Of a stretch of DNA of 64,000 bases, positions 56,908 through 64,000 are shown piece by piece. Every line of letters begins with the position of its first letter. Within the stretch, counting starts at the first letter, position 1. The notes beneath the pieces are model-generated. The model did no database searches. It was not told where the DNA came from and saw nothing but the letters and a program-made list of their open reading frames with translations. The DNA comes from Roseobacter sp. GTDB taxonomy: Bacteria; Pseudomonadota; Alphaproteobacteria; Rhodobacterales; Rhodobacteraceae. The stretch is taken from contig JAGXHA010000007.1 of NCBI GenBank assembly GCA_024636475.1, positions 1 to 64,000 of the forward strand, given 5' to 3'. A program made the translations under genes and the position numbers.

Positions 56908-57665
56908 TGTTGAGCAAAATCGCCACACCAATCTTAGCCGTGCTTATCTTTCTGGGGCTTTGGGAACTGCTTGTTTGGGCCAATGGATGGCCAAACTATA
57001 AAATGGCCTCCCCCTCCGACCTGCCGCCTGCATTCTGGAAATACAAAGAGCTGTTTTTCACCATGGGGTGGCAGACCCTATGGCGGACCGTTGTAGGGCT
57101 GATGTTGGCTGTCGTCTTCGGCACTTTGATCGGCATGGTCATCGGGTTTTCCAAGATAGCGCGTGATGGTCTTTATCCGCTTTTGATCGGCTTTAACGCC
57201 ATTCCCAAGGCCACATTGGTGCCCGTTATCTCGCTTATTTTCATTGGCCAGCACGATTTCAATACAGTCCTGATGGCCTTTATGATTTCGTTTTTCCCGA
57301 TTGCAGTTTCTGTGGGCATTGGCTTGTCGACGTTGGAGCCGGAATACCGTGACATTCTGCGTGCATTGGGTGCATCGCGGTTCACAATTTTCCGAAAGAT
57401 CGCTTTGCCAAAAACATTGCCTGAATTCTTTGGCGCGTTGAAAGTTGCGGCCACCTTGGCTTTCATCGGGACAAACCTTGTCGAAATCGTCAGCCCACAC
57501 GGACGCGGCCTTGGCGCTTTGTTCAAGTCTGGGGAAACCAATGGGGACTATCCGCTTATGTTTGCCGTTCTCATCGCGCTCGCTTTCCTTGGCATTGTTT
57601 TATACTACGCGGTGATTTTTCTGGAACGGGTTTTTGCGGGCTGGGCAGAGCGCGAAGGCAACTGA
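56907..57665 (+). CDS. ABC transporter permease (NMT1-type importer)
   Basis: A 252-residue inner-membrane protein with six helices of the BPD_transp_1 family. The coupling loop is EPEYRDILRALGASRFTIFR and the family segment GFNAIPKATLVPVISLIFIG precedes it. Its ATG overlaps the ATPase stop by one base. Together with the genes at 55052 and 56119 it makes a complete importer. A hairpin follows at 57758-57793. Confidence 0.9.
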   Translation: MLSKIATPILAVLIFLGLWELLVWANGWPNYKMASPSDLPPAFWKYKELFFTMGWQTLWRTVVGLMLAVVFGTLIGMVIGFSKIARDGLYPLLIGFNAIPKATLVPVISLIFIGQHDFNTVLMAFMISFFPIAVSVGIGLSTLEPEYRDILRALGASRFTIFRKIALPKTLPEFFGALKVAATLAFIGTNLVEIVSPHGRGLGALFKSGETNGDYPLMFAVLIALAFLGIVLYYAVIFLERVFAGWAEREGN

Positions 57666-57757
57666 TATCCTCGCCATCTGCTCTAAAGTCCGCTTTGATT
57701 GCAGCGCCGTTATTATTTCGCACTTGCAGCGAAAGTCTCCTTTTTTGAACGTTGTTC

Positions 57758-57793
57758 AATGTGGGCCGCGGCACGACGTTGGCGGCCCACGTT
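57758..57793 (+). terminator. Hairpin after the ABC permease
   Basis: GTGGGCCGC (57761-57769) pairs with GCGGCCCAC (57782-57790), extendable by three pairs including one wobble. Just before it TTGAAC-GTT-GTTCAA (57745-57759) is another small inverted repeat. Its GTTGGCGGC core is shared with the hairpins at 56071 and 58539. Confidence 0.6.
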
Positions 57794-57940
57794 GACAAAC
57801 CTTGCAAGGAGGAAGCCGCGCGGATCGCTGGACAGCGTCTTTTGATACACTCGCTCTTGTTGCTCTGCTCTTGGCAAAAAACTCAAGACACCGACGTCAA
57901 GCAATGGATTTTCACGCGATCCGATCTGTAAATTGGATGA

Positions 57941-57954
57941 TTGATCCACATCAA
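57941..57954. promoter_or_regulatory. FnrL-type site
   Basis: TTGATCCACATCAA is an exact match to TTGAT-N4-ATCAA, the FNR/FnrL consensus of Rhodobacteraceae. It lies 69 bases before the ATG of the EF-hand gene at 58023, a position suited to activation under low oxygen. Confidence 0.75.
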
Positions 57955-58022
57955 CGTCTCATGCGCGAAATGGTATATGTTTGATTCCTTGGAGACATTC
58001 CAATAAATTGAGGAGAGATGCC

Positions 58023-58526
58023 ATGAGACGCTTGAAAAACTTTGCGCTTGCAGCCGTTGCCAGCCTTGGACTTGCTGCCGCCGCCGTGCCGGTGGTCGCA
58101 CAGCAAACCCAGATGCAGCCAGGCCAGATGATGGGGGGCGGAAAGGGTATGATGGAAAACCATTACGGCATGATGGGTGGCCATGGTGGGATGGGCATGA
58201 TGATGGGCGCAGGCCAAAACTATGCAATGGCTACGTTTGACACCGACAAGGACGGCACGCTCAGCCCTGAAGAAATAACAGCCGGCATTCAGGCCGAAAT
58301 CAAGACTTATGATGCTGACGGCAACGGCACCCTTTCGCTTGAGGAATTTTCGGTGATGCACGCGGCTCATACTCGATCAATGACCGTGCGTGCCTTTCAG
58401 ATGCACGATCCTGACGGCGACGCGCAGGTGACTGAAGCCGAAATGGCTGCGATGATGGAAAGCCACAGCCGTCGGCAGCATGGCGATCTGCAGGGCAAGC
58501 ATCACGGCATGATGGGCAACAACTGA
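58023..58526 (+). CDS. Secreted EF-hand protein rich in Met and His
   Basis: A 167-residue protein with a Sec signal (cut near VVA-QQ, residue 26). A Met/Gly/His-rich segment follows (about 30-70, with repeats such as GMMENHYGMM and GHGGMGMMM), then EF-hand loops DTDKDGTLSPEE and DADGNGTLSLEE and a weaker DPDGDAQVTEAE. The C-terminus is His-rich (GKHHGMMG). The Met/His clusters suggest copper binding and the loops calcium binding. The start is the ATG at 58023 with GAGGAGAG upstream. The FnrL site suggests anaerobic control. It is first in the copper-related island. Confidence 0.82.
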   Translation: MRRLKNFALAAVASLGLAAAAVPVVAQQTQMQPGQMMGGGKGMMENHYGMMGGHGGMGMMMGAGQNYAMATFDTDKDGTLSPEEITAGIQAEIKTYDADGNGTLSLEEFSVMHAAHTRSMTVRAFQMHDPDGDAQVTEAEMAAMMESHSRRQHGDLQGKHHGMMGNN

Positions 58527-58538
58527 CGCGCAGGTTTC

Positions 58539-58570
58539 GCCGCCAATCGCGCCAAGTGCCGGTTGGCGGC
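58539..58570 (+). other. Hairpin between the EF-hand gene and the small membrane peptide
   Basis: GCCGCCAA (58539-58546) pairs with TTGGCGGC (58563-58570) over a 16-base loop. It ends 32 bases before the next ATG and may reduce read-through or stabilise the upstream message. Confidence 0.5.
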
Positions 58571-58602
58571 GGTAGCTTTATGAGAAATTGCAGGAGAAAA
58601 CG

Positions 58603-58743
58603 ATGATGAACTGGAATGATATGGGACATGGCATGGATGAAATGGTGCATGGTATGGGCTTTGGCTGGATCGTCGTGGTGATTGTGTGCGTCGTACTGGT
58701 TGGTCTCGTCATTGCGGCACTGATAAAATACCTGCGCAAATGA
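58603..58743 (+). CDS. 46-residue Met/His-rich single-helix membrane peptide
   Basis: AGGAGA lies about seven bases upstream of ATG ATG. The peptide begins MMNWNDMGHGMDEMVHGMGF and continues with one hydrophobic helix (WIVVVIVCVVLVGLVIAALI) and a basic end KYLRK, giving an N-out orientation with the Met/His segment in the periplasm. The seven Met and two His residues in the first 18 positions look like a Cu(I)-binding patch. Short Met-rich membrane proteins are frequent beside copper genes. No named family is assigned. Confidence 0.7.
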   Translation: MMNWNDMGHGMDEMVHGMGFGWIVVVIVCVVLVGLVIAALIKYLRK

Positions 58744-58871
58744 ACCAAAAGCGCCTCCGCTGGACTGCACGGTGAACGGCCTGATGCCAGACGCCGATGT
58801 TGACGCCTTTCGTCAGGGTGACCCCAAAAACCGGAATATCGGAAAATGCCAGCTAAACCGAACTTATCTAG

Positions 58872-59042
58872 CAGACCGAAGACGACCTGCACAAACATGC
58901 GCAGCAGTTCGTTCACGAGCGATCGGCATTGCCGAAGCAAATCGATGTGGTAGCGGAAATTTCGCTGACTACGGTCGGTAAGATCTCCACACCGAGCCTG
59001 TGCTGCGAGGCTTGCAAGACAATGGTTTCTGATCTGGTTTAA
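58872..59042 (+). pseudogene. C-terminal fragment of an acyl-CoA synthetase-like enzyme
   Basis: Open for 57 codons from a preceding stop, without a start codon. It reads EDDLHKHAQQFVHERSALPK and then IDVVAEISLTTVGKISTPSL, which resembles the C-terminal domain of AMP-forming acyl-CoA synthetases, including the V-G-K-I lysine motif. The rest of the enzyme is absent, so it is a relic. The whole gap 58744-59210 otherwise shows no gene. Confidence 0.45.
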
Positions 59043-59210
59043 ACTGCACCACTGATAAATGCCTTCAAGGCGCAAGCTCTGCGGCATAGGATGCAATGGC
59101 AAAGGGCAGGTTTGGGCAGTCAATGACAGCCCGGTCCCCGACGGTAAAGTGAACTGCGCATTGTCGAGAGCCGGATTGACATCTGTTGATGCTCGACCGA
59201 TACCTGTGCG

Positions 59211-59606
59211 ATGATTATTTTCCGCTGCATTTTTGGATCGCTGAACGCAATGTTTTACTTGGCGATTGCAATTGCTTTGGTATTTTCGCCACCGTCATCA
59301 GCGCATGCGGCTTCAGGCATGCACGAAAATCATCATGCGATGACGGTAAGCGCCGACATTCAAACGGACATGCATTCGCACAAGTCTGCGGTCGGCACGT
59401 CACTGCATGACTGCGGAGCAGTGTCTGGTGATAGCCAAAACGAAACTGGTAAATGTTGCAGCGGTATTTGCTTTTCCGTCGTCTTAGAGAACCACAGCAC
59501 AGCTTTGACCAAGCAGGCCATAGGCGGAAGATACGTCGTTCTTGACGCACAGACCAAATCGATCGAACCGTCCGGATTCCTCCGGCCTCCCCAACGCCTT
59601 ATCTGA
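59211..59606 (+). CDS. Secreted Cys/His-containing small protein of the copper island
   Basis: A 131-residue protein with a signal sequence (hydrophobic 14-30, cut near AHA), then a His/Met segment GMHENHHAMT and a Cys cluster DCGAVSGDSQNETGKCCSGI and C in ICFSVV. It ends GFLRPPQRLI, a tail recalled from small proteins of copper clusters. Metal binding is likely; the exact role is unknown. The start at 59211 keeps the positively charged N-region; Met14 (59250) is the alternative. A short GACCC/GGGTC hairpin follows at 59612-59626. Confidence 0.65.
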   Translation: MIIFRCIFGSLNAMFYLAIAIALVFSPPSSAHAASGMHENHHAMTVSADIQTDMHSHKSAVGTSLHDCGAVSGDSQNETGKCCSGICFSVVLENHSTALTKQAIGGRYVVLDAQTKSIEPSGFLRPPQRLI

Positions 59607-59681
59607 TCCCGGACCCTTGGCGGGTCTTCGTCATGCGTAGCGTCCTGCGCAAACCCGAAGTTTATCAGACAGGTTAAATAC

Positions 59682-59903
59682 ATGAAAATCCAACTTTCGA
59701 TCGGGGCTTCGGCCCTGATACTCGGCGCGTGCGCCTATGAGCCCACGCCATTGCCAGTCGTGACGTCGCAACAAGCCGTCATGAACACCGCGGTCGCATC
59801 GCCCATTGCGCATCAAGACCCGCTGGCAGGATATACCTACCGTGGCCCGACCGGGCCCCGCGATTGGCGTTCCGTCAATCAAGAGCAGTCGGAGGGTAAC
59901 TGA
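59682..59903 (+). CDS. Small lipoprotein upstream of the TolC-like gene
   Basis: A 73-residue precursor: MKIQLSIGASALILGACAYE with lipobox LGAC (Cys17), and a short mature part ending YRGPTGPRDWRSVNQEQSEG. The gene is coupled to the TolC-like gene by a one-base TGATG overlap, so the product may help assemble or stabilise the efflux channel. No family function is known. Confidence 0.75.
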   Translation: MKIQLSIGASALILGACAYEPTPLPVVTSQQAVMNTAVASPIAHQDPLAGYTYRGPTGPRDWRSVNQEQSEGN

Positions 59904-61369
59904 TGCGCGTGTCAAAACTCCCGATGATAGTTTGCTTTCCACTGGTCCTTGGGGCCTGCGCGACCGTCGTTCCGGGCATGTATACGGAGCCGAAAGCAGG
60001 ATTTGCGAACGTGTCCAGCCAGATCACTCCGGCGATCGGCAAAAGGACGGTGTTTGCCGAAACCCAGTCCGAGAACGAAGCCCTGAAAAGGCAGGTACAG
60101 GCCATGGTGTATCGCAAGACTCTCTCGGCGGATACCGCAGCCCAAGTCGCCCTTTTGAACAACAAGGGGTTGCAGGCGGCTTATGCAAACGTGGGTCTGT
60201 CCGCCGCCGAGGCTTGGCAGCAATCGACGCCGGAAAACCCTGTGGTTTCGATTGGCTTGCTGGGCATCGGGGCACCCGAGCTTGGGGCTTACCGGGCCAT
60301 TGAGGGCTTGATCCGCACCAACATACTGGATGCGACCACCCGCAAGCAGCGCATGGCAATTGCCGACGCCAGCTTTCGGCAGGCCCAACTGGCCGCTGTA
60401 AACGAGACACTGATGTTGGCAAACCAGACCCGGCGCGCCTGGATCAATGCAGTCGCGGCCTTCGAGACTGTCTCATATCTCAAGCGCGCCAAGGCAACCT
60501 CGGATGCTGGGTCAGAGCTTGCGCGCAAGTTGGGTGAAACCGGAGCGCTTAATAAGGCAGGACAGGCGCGCGAGCAGGCCTTCAATGCGGAACTTGCGGG
60601 ACAGCTGGCCAAGGCGCGCCTTAACGCTGCAAAAGCGAAGGAAGAGTTGACCCGGCTGATGGGACTTTGGGGCAGCGATGTCGACTACTACGTGCCGGAT
60701 GCCCTTCCGGCTTTGCCAAGATCGGCCGGTAACGTGTCAAACATCGAGGCAAAGGCGTTGCGCAACCGTGTTGACCTTAGGGTCGCCAAGCTGGGCCTGG
60801 AGGCGCAGGCGAAAGCATTCGGCCTGACCGACCGGACCCGCATCGTCAGCGATCTTGAGCTGGTTGGCGGAGCTGAGTTTGAGCGGGAAGTCGGCGAGAA
60901 CGGCGGCATCGAAAAGGTCTTTACGCCGCAGGTCGAGGTAGAGTTCGCCATTCCGATTTACGACACCGGCGAGGCCCGGATGCGCAAGGCGGAGCTGTCC
61001 TATCTGCAGGCCGCGAACGTGCTTGCAGAGAAGGCCGTGAACGTGCGGTCGGAGGCGCGCGGCGCAGAGGCTGCCTATCTCGCATCCTACAAGATTGCGC
61101 GGCACTACCGCGACGTTCTGGTGCCACTGCGCCAAACCGTCGAGGAGGAAGGCCTGCTGTCCTACAACGGCATGATCACCAACACGTTCGAACTGCTGAC
61201 AGACGTGCGCGGAAAGTTGAGCGCGCAGTTGGAAGCGGCAAACGCAAAACGGGAATTCTACATGGCACAGGCTGATCTGACGGCCGCGATCTACGGTGGT
61301 GGCGCGGGCAGCGGGAGTGCCGGTGCGGAAGGTGCAACATTGGCCGCCGGCGGCGGCGCAGGACACTGA
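59903..61369 (+). CDS. TolC-like outer-membrane factor lipoprotein
   Basis: A 488-residue protein with its own lipobox (LGAC, Cys19) and two OEP-type helical halves (about 60-240 and 280-460), for example RQAQLAAVNETLMLANQTRRAW cut short here to its first part, and LRNRVDLRVAKLGLEAQAKA. It ends with a Gly/Ala-rich tail (GGGAGSGSAGAEG). Members form the outer-membrane duct of metal or drug efflux. No inner-membrane pump or membrane-fusion gene is in the window, so the partner is elsewhere, possibly past the window end. Next gene is the multicopper oxidase, 13 bases on. Confidence 0.87.
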   Translation: MRVSKLPMIVCFPLVLGACATVVPGMYTEPKAGFANVSSQITPAIGKRTVFAETQSENEALKRQVQAMVYRKTLSADTAAQVALLNNKGLQAAYANVGLSAAEAWQQSTPENPVVSIGLLGIGAPELGAYRAIEGLIRTNILDATTRKQRMAIADASFRQAQLAAVNETLMLANQTRRAWINAVAAFETVSYLKRAKATSDAGSELARKLGETGALNKAGQAREQAFNAELAGQLAKARLNAAKAKEELTRLMGLWGSDVDYYVPDALPALPRSAGNVSNIEAKALRNRVDLRVAKLGLEAQAKAFGLTDRTRIVSDLELVGGAEFEREVGENGGIEKVFTPQVEVEFAIPIYDTGEARMRKAELSYLQAANVLAEKAVNVRSEARGAEAAYLASYKIARHYRDVLVPLRQTVEEEGLLSYNGMITNTFELLTDVRGKLSAQLEAANAKREFYMAQADLTAAIYGGGAGSGSAGAEGATLAAGGGAGH

Positions 61370-61382
61370 AGGGAACAATGAT

Positions 61383-62741
61383 ATGTTAAATAGACGTCAA
61401 TTACTTGGAGCCGGTGCTGCAGGTGCTACGCTGGTCTCCTCAAAGACTTGGGGCCAGACGCTGAATATGGGTCTGCCCGAAGCCGCCGTGATGGACACGG
61501 CCGCGACGCAAGTCACGCCGCGACCCGCATCTGGGGTGGAGTATAACCCCGTCGTCACGCTGAACGGCTGGACATTGCCGTACCGGATGAACAACGGCGT
61601 GAAGGAATTTCACCTCGTCGCCGAACCGGTGGAGCGCGAGTTGGCCGATGGCATGATCGCTCACCTGTGGGGCTACAATGGTCAGTCGACCGGTCCCACG
61701 ATCGAGGCGGTAGAAGGCGACCGGGTGCGCATCTATGTCACAAACAAGTTGCCCGAAAATACATCCGTGCACTGGCATGGTTTGATCCTGCCATCGGGTA
61801 TGGACGGCGTCGTTGGCCTGAGCCATCCGGGCATCAAGCCGGGCAAGACCTTTGTCTACGAGTTTGATCTGATCAAATCCGGCACTTTCATGTACCACCC
61901 CCATGCAGACGAGATGGTGCAGATGGCAATGGGAATGATGGGGATGTTCGTGGTCCACCCAAAGGATCCGGCATTCATGCCTGTTGATCGTGATTTCCTG
62001 ATCATGCTCAACGCCTTCGACATTGACCCCGGCACATATGTGCCGCGCATTATGACGATGGCGGATTTCAACTTGTGGACATGGAACAGCCGAATTTTCC
62101 CCGACATCGATCCGTTGGTCGTGAACAGGGGCGACAAGGTTCGTGTGCGCGTCGGGAACCTGACGATGACCAATCACCCGATTCACATGCATGGGTACGA
62201 CTTCAAGGTGACCTGCACCGACGGTGGCTGGGTTCCTGAATCTGCGCAGTGGCCCGAGGTGAGCATCGACATCCCCGTGGGCGCGATGCGGGCCTATGAG
62301 TTTACGGCAGACCACTTGGGAGATTGGGCAATCCACTGTCATAAATCCCACCATACGATGAACGCGATGGGGCATGACGTGCCCACGTTCATCGGCGTCG
62401 ATAAAAAACCTCTGACCCAGAAGATCCGCCAGTTCCAACCGGAATATATGCCGATGGGAATGGCTGGTATGGGCGATATGGGCAAGATGTCCATGCCGCT
62501 ACCGGACAACACCATTCCGATGATGAATGGTTGGGGCCCGCACGGGCCCATCGAGATGGGTGGGATGTTCTCGGTCGTGAAAGTGCGTGAAGGCATCGAT
62601 CCGGACGACTACTCGGATCCCGGCTGGTACGAGAACCCTCCCGGTGAACAGGCCTATGAGTGGACCGGCGAACTGCCGGAGTTTGCCACCAACAACAGCC
62701 CAAAAACCATCCTGACACCCAAACTAATGCAAAAGGGCTGA
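61383..62741 (+). CDS. Multicopper oxidase (Tat-exported)
   Basis: A 452-residue enzyme. The N-terminal NRRQLLGAGAAGATLVSS is a twin-arginine-type signal. Copper ligands are complete: HWHG (130-133), HPH (172-174), HPIHMH (265-270) and HCHKSHHTMNAM (318-329), with the type-1 axial Met. A Met-rich segment MPMGMAGMGDMGKMSMP (about 357-373) resembles the copper-binding loops of CueO and CopA. Probable periplasmic cuprous oxidase for copper tolerance. The ATG at 61383 has GAAGGGA upstream. Confidence 0.92.
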   Translation: MLNRRQLLGAGAAGATLVSSKTWGQTLNMGLPEAAVMDTAATQVTPRPASGVEYNPVVTLNGWTLPYRMNNGVKEFHLVAEPVERELADGMIAHLWGYNGQSTGPTIEAVEGDRVRIYVTNKLPENTSVHWHGLILPSGMDGVVGLSHPGIKPGKTFVYEFDLIKSGTFMYHPHADEMVQMAMGMMGMFVVHPKDPAFMPVDRDFLIMLNAFDIDPGTYVPRIMTMADFNLWTWNSRIFPDIDPLVVNRGDKVRVRVGNLTMTNHPIHMHGYDFKVTCTDGGWVPESAQWPEVSIDIPVGAMRAYEFTADHLGDWAIHCHKSHHTMNAMGHDVPTFIGVDKKPLTQKIRQFQPEYMPMGMAGMGDMGKMSMPLPDNTIPMMNGWGPHGPIEMGGMFSVVKVREGIDPDDYSDPGWYENPPGEQAYEWTGELPEFATNNSPKTILTPKLMQKG

Positions 62742-62784
62742 CCCGGCTCTTTGCTCCAACCTACTCACCACAACTACAGGAAAA

Positions 62785-63543
62785 ATGATGAAAAACCTTC
62801 TTTTGACAACTGCGATTGCGTTCACTCTGTCTGCACCGGCTTTCGCTGCCGGAAGCCACAGTGGCGGACATGGCGAAACCAAAACCGAAGCTGAGCATGG
62901 TCATTCTGAACATGCTGGAAATCATGCAGCGATGATGATTGGTATGCCGGGCGATGCTGCAAAGGTGGACCGCACGATTGACGTGACCATGCGCGAAACC
63001 GATGACGGAAAAATGCTGTTTGAGCCTGCCTCCATCGAGATCACGCAAGGAGAGACCATCCGCTTCAATGTCATGAATATTGGAGAGATCGAACATGAGT
63101 TCGTCATCGACACATTGGAAGGCAATGCCTTGCATAAGGTTGCCATGGCCAAAATGGCGATGGAACATGACGACCCGAATTCCGTGCGCCTTGACGAGGG
63201 TGCATCCGGCGAGGTTATCTGGACATTCAGCAATGCAGGCACGTTCGAATTTGCCTGCCTGATCCCCGGCCATTACGAATCCGGCATGCACGGACCGATC
63301 AAGGTGTCACAGATGATGGTTCAGGCGGATGTCGAATATGCCAAGGGAACGATCAAAAAGATCGACGCAAAGGGTGGCAAGGTCACCATCAGCCACGGCC
63401 CATTGCTGAACCTTGACATGCCCGCGATGACGATGGTTTTCCGTGCCGATGAAGCGATGATTTCCAACATGTCGGAAGGTCAGGACATCGAGTTCGTTGC
63501 TGAACCGGTCAAGGGCAAGCTGACGGTAACCCAGATGAAGTAA
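62785..63543 (+). CDS. Cupredoxin fused to a CusF-like copper-binding domain
   Basis: A 252-residue periplasmic protein: a signal (cut near AFA, residue 21), a His-rich linker (about 24-50), a cupredoxin domain (about 55-175) and a C-terminal CusF-like barrel (about 180-252). The type-1 site is visible as His in IEHEFVID and C-x4-H-x4-M in FACLIPGHYESGMHG. The CusF part keeps His in ISHGP and the MTM pair in MPAMTMVF. The position of the CusF Trp before PAMTM is Met here. It is likely to pass copper between the oxidase and other partners. Confidence 0.88.
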   Translation: MMKNLLLTTAIAFTLSAPAFAAGSHSGGHGETKTEAEHGHSEHAGNHAAMMIGMPGDAAKVDRTIDVTMRETDDGKMLFEPASIEITQGETIRFNVMNIGEIEHEFVIDTLEGNALHKVAMAKMAMEHDDPNSVRLDEGASGEVIWTFSNAGTFEFACLIPGHYESGMHGPIKVSQMMVQADVEYAKGTIKKIDAKGGKVTISHGPLLNLDMPAMTMVFRADEAMISNMSEGQDIEFVAEPVKGKLTVTQMK

Positions 63544-63551
63544 GACGCACG

Positions 63552-63583
63552 AAAGGGGTCAAGGTGCGATCCATGACCCCTTT
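63552..63583 (+). terminator. Terminator after the cupredoxin gene
   Basis: AAAGGGGTCA (63552-63561) pairs perfectly with TGACCCCTTT (63574-63583). It lies eight bases after the stop; the T residues of the stem serve as tract. Confidence 0.7.
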
Positions 63584-63624
63584 GCCCGATCCGGTTGGTC
63601 AGACAGGCAGTAATTGGGCGTTTC

Positions 63625-63648
63625 CCCCGATCACAGCTGTGATCGGGG
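63625..63648. repeat. Perfect 24-base palindrome
   Basis: CCCCGATCACAG followed directly by its complement CTGTGATCGGGG. It lies between the cupredoxin terminator and the cytochrome fragment. It could be an operator or a cruciform-forming element, or the scar of the deletion that removed the rest of the cytochrome gene. Confidence 0.6.
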
Positions 63649-63786
63649 CTTCGTGATGGCAGCGCAGAGCGGGGTCTGGTCGCATCATTCGGCAATATGC
63701 ATCCCGTGAAAAGCGTGACGAAGGCCGACATCGTGAATATCGTAGGCTACATCCCTGCGTTGCAACGTGCCAACGGGATTGACTGA
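63643..63786 (+). pseudogene. C-terminal fragment of a c-type cytochrome
   Basis: Open from 63643 with no plausible start, it reads FGNMHPVKSVTKADIVNIVG and ends YIPALQRANGID before a stop at 63784. The NMHPV and DI-x-x-I-x-x-Y-x-x-x-LQRANGI pattern is the C-terminus of small c-type cytochromes, including the axial Met. The heme-binding C-x2-CH is missing, so the gene is truncated. Cytochrome genes commonly follow cupredoxin genes in such clusters. Confidence 0.55.
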
Positions 63787-63816
63787 ACCGCTGCAGCGGA
63801 CGAAAGGACACTTTTA

Positions 63817-64000
63817 ATGCGCAACAAGAAAGCCGTTGAAACATCCCGTTTCCCAAAACCCCGTCCGCGCCCAAAGCACCACGGTAGCGGCCGGTTCGTG
63901 TTGCCGCTTGTTGTTGCGGGTTTGCTTGCCGGTGCAGGGGATAAAGGCCACGCAGATGAAGGCGATCCCTTTCGTTTGACTGCCCTTGATCCGCCCATTG
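63817..64000 (+). CDS. Start of an exported protein, truncated by the window end
   Basis: Sixty-one codons from an ATG at 63817 with AAAGGA nine bases upstream: MRNKKAVETSRFPKPRPRPK, then a hydrophobic segment FVLPLVVAGLLAGAG and GHADEGDPFRLTALDPPI. The basic N-region, hydrophobic core and AGA/HADE site suggest a long signal peptide. The mature protein is outside the window. Its place suggests another copper-island member, but no family can be given. Confidence 0.6.
   Translation, partial: MRNKKAVETSRFPKPRPRPKHHGSGRFVLPLVVAGLLAGAGDKGHADEGDPFRLTALDPPI

Overview
The window reads as a chromosomal segment of a marine alphaproteobacterium of the Roseobacter group (Rhodobacteraceae). Several things point there together: genes of the ethylmalonyl-CoA pathway (ccr, ecm, mch, mcl2) interleaved with sucC, mdh and the sdh operon, an arrangement known in outline from Rhodobacter sphaeroides; a LuxR/LuxI pair; an alphaproteobacterial type LexA site (GTTC-N7-GTTC); an FnrL-type TTGAT-N4-ATCAA site; an HvrA-like H-NS protein; and many family-typical small proteins (DUF1737, NnrU, TIGR02186). 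The genus cannot be fixed from sequence reading alone. Genes are densely packed, often with 1-4 base overlaps.

Region by region. 1-20,000 is a central carbon block: the first 17 codons of sucC, a minus-strand operon mcl2-nnrU-DUF1737-mch-DUF4344 peptidase, mdh, sdhCDA-lipoprotein-FkbM methyltransferase-sdhB, a DUF1989 protein, deoD, an H-NS protein, ecm, a membrane acyltransferase and ccr. Acetyl-CoA assimilated by Ccr and Ecm would be carried through mesaconyl-CoA and malyl-CoA to malate and succinate, which feed the Mdh and Sdh enzymes encoded next door. A twin TGTGATCACA palindrome with identical 21-base phasing lies in front of both sucC and sdhC and suggests one shared regulator.

20,000-30,700 holds a quorum-sensing locus (small ORF, luxR, luxI), a RecD-like helicase, an SDR, a TIGR02186/TauE pair and a four-gene BMP-type nucleoside ABC transporter. 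30,700-50,300 is mostly housekeeping: rimI, tsaB, a NifU-type scaffold, a stress protein, an aminotransferase, peptidases, rimO, an AsmA protein, trpB, pth, rplY, lldD, trpA, ychF and tRNA-Ser(GCU). It includes a small tandem-repeat protein behind a triple-GTTC LexA operator.

50,300-64,000 is more accessory. After tRNA-Ser come gene debris, a rhomboid protease whose start lies in a 26-base tandem duplication, a 2OG-Fe(II) oxygenase, groESL behind a CIRCE element, and a three-gene NMT1-type ABC transporter. The end is a copper-handling island: an FnrL site, an EF-hand Met/His-rich secreted protein, a 46-residue Met/His membrane peptide, a Cys-rich secreted protein, a lipoprotein, a TolC-like protein, a Tat-exported multicopper oxidase and a cupredoxin-CusF fusion, with decayed fragments of an acyl-CoA synthetase and a cytochrome c between them. 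No CRISPR array, rRNA or intact mobile element was seen.
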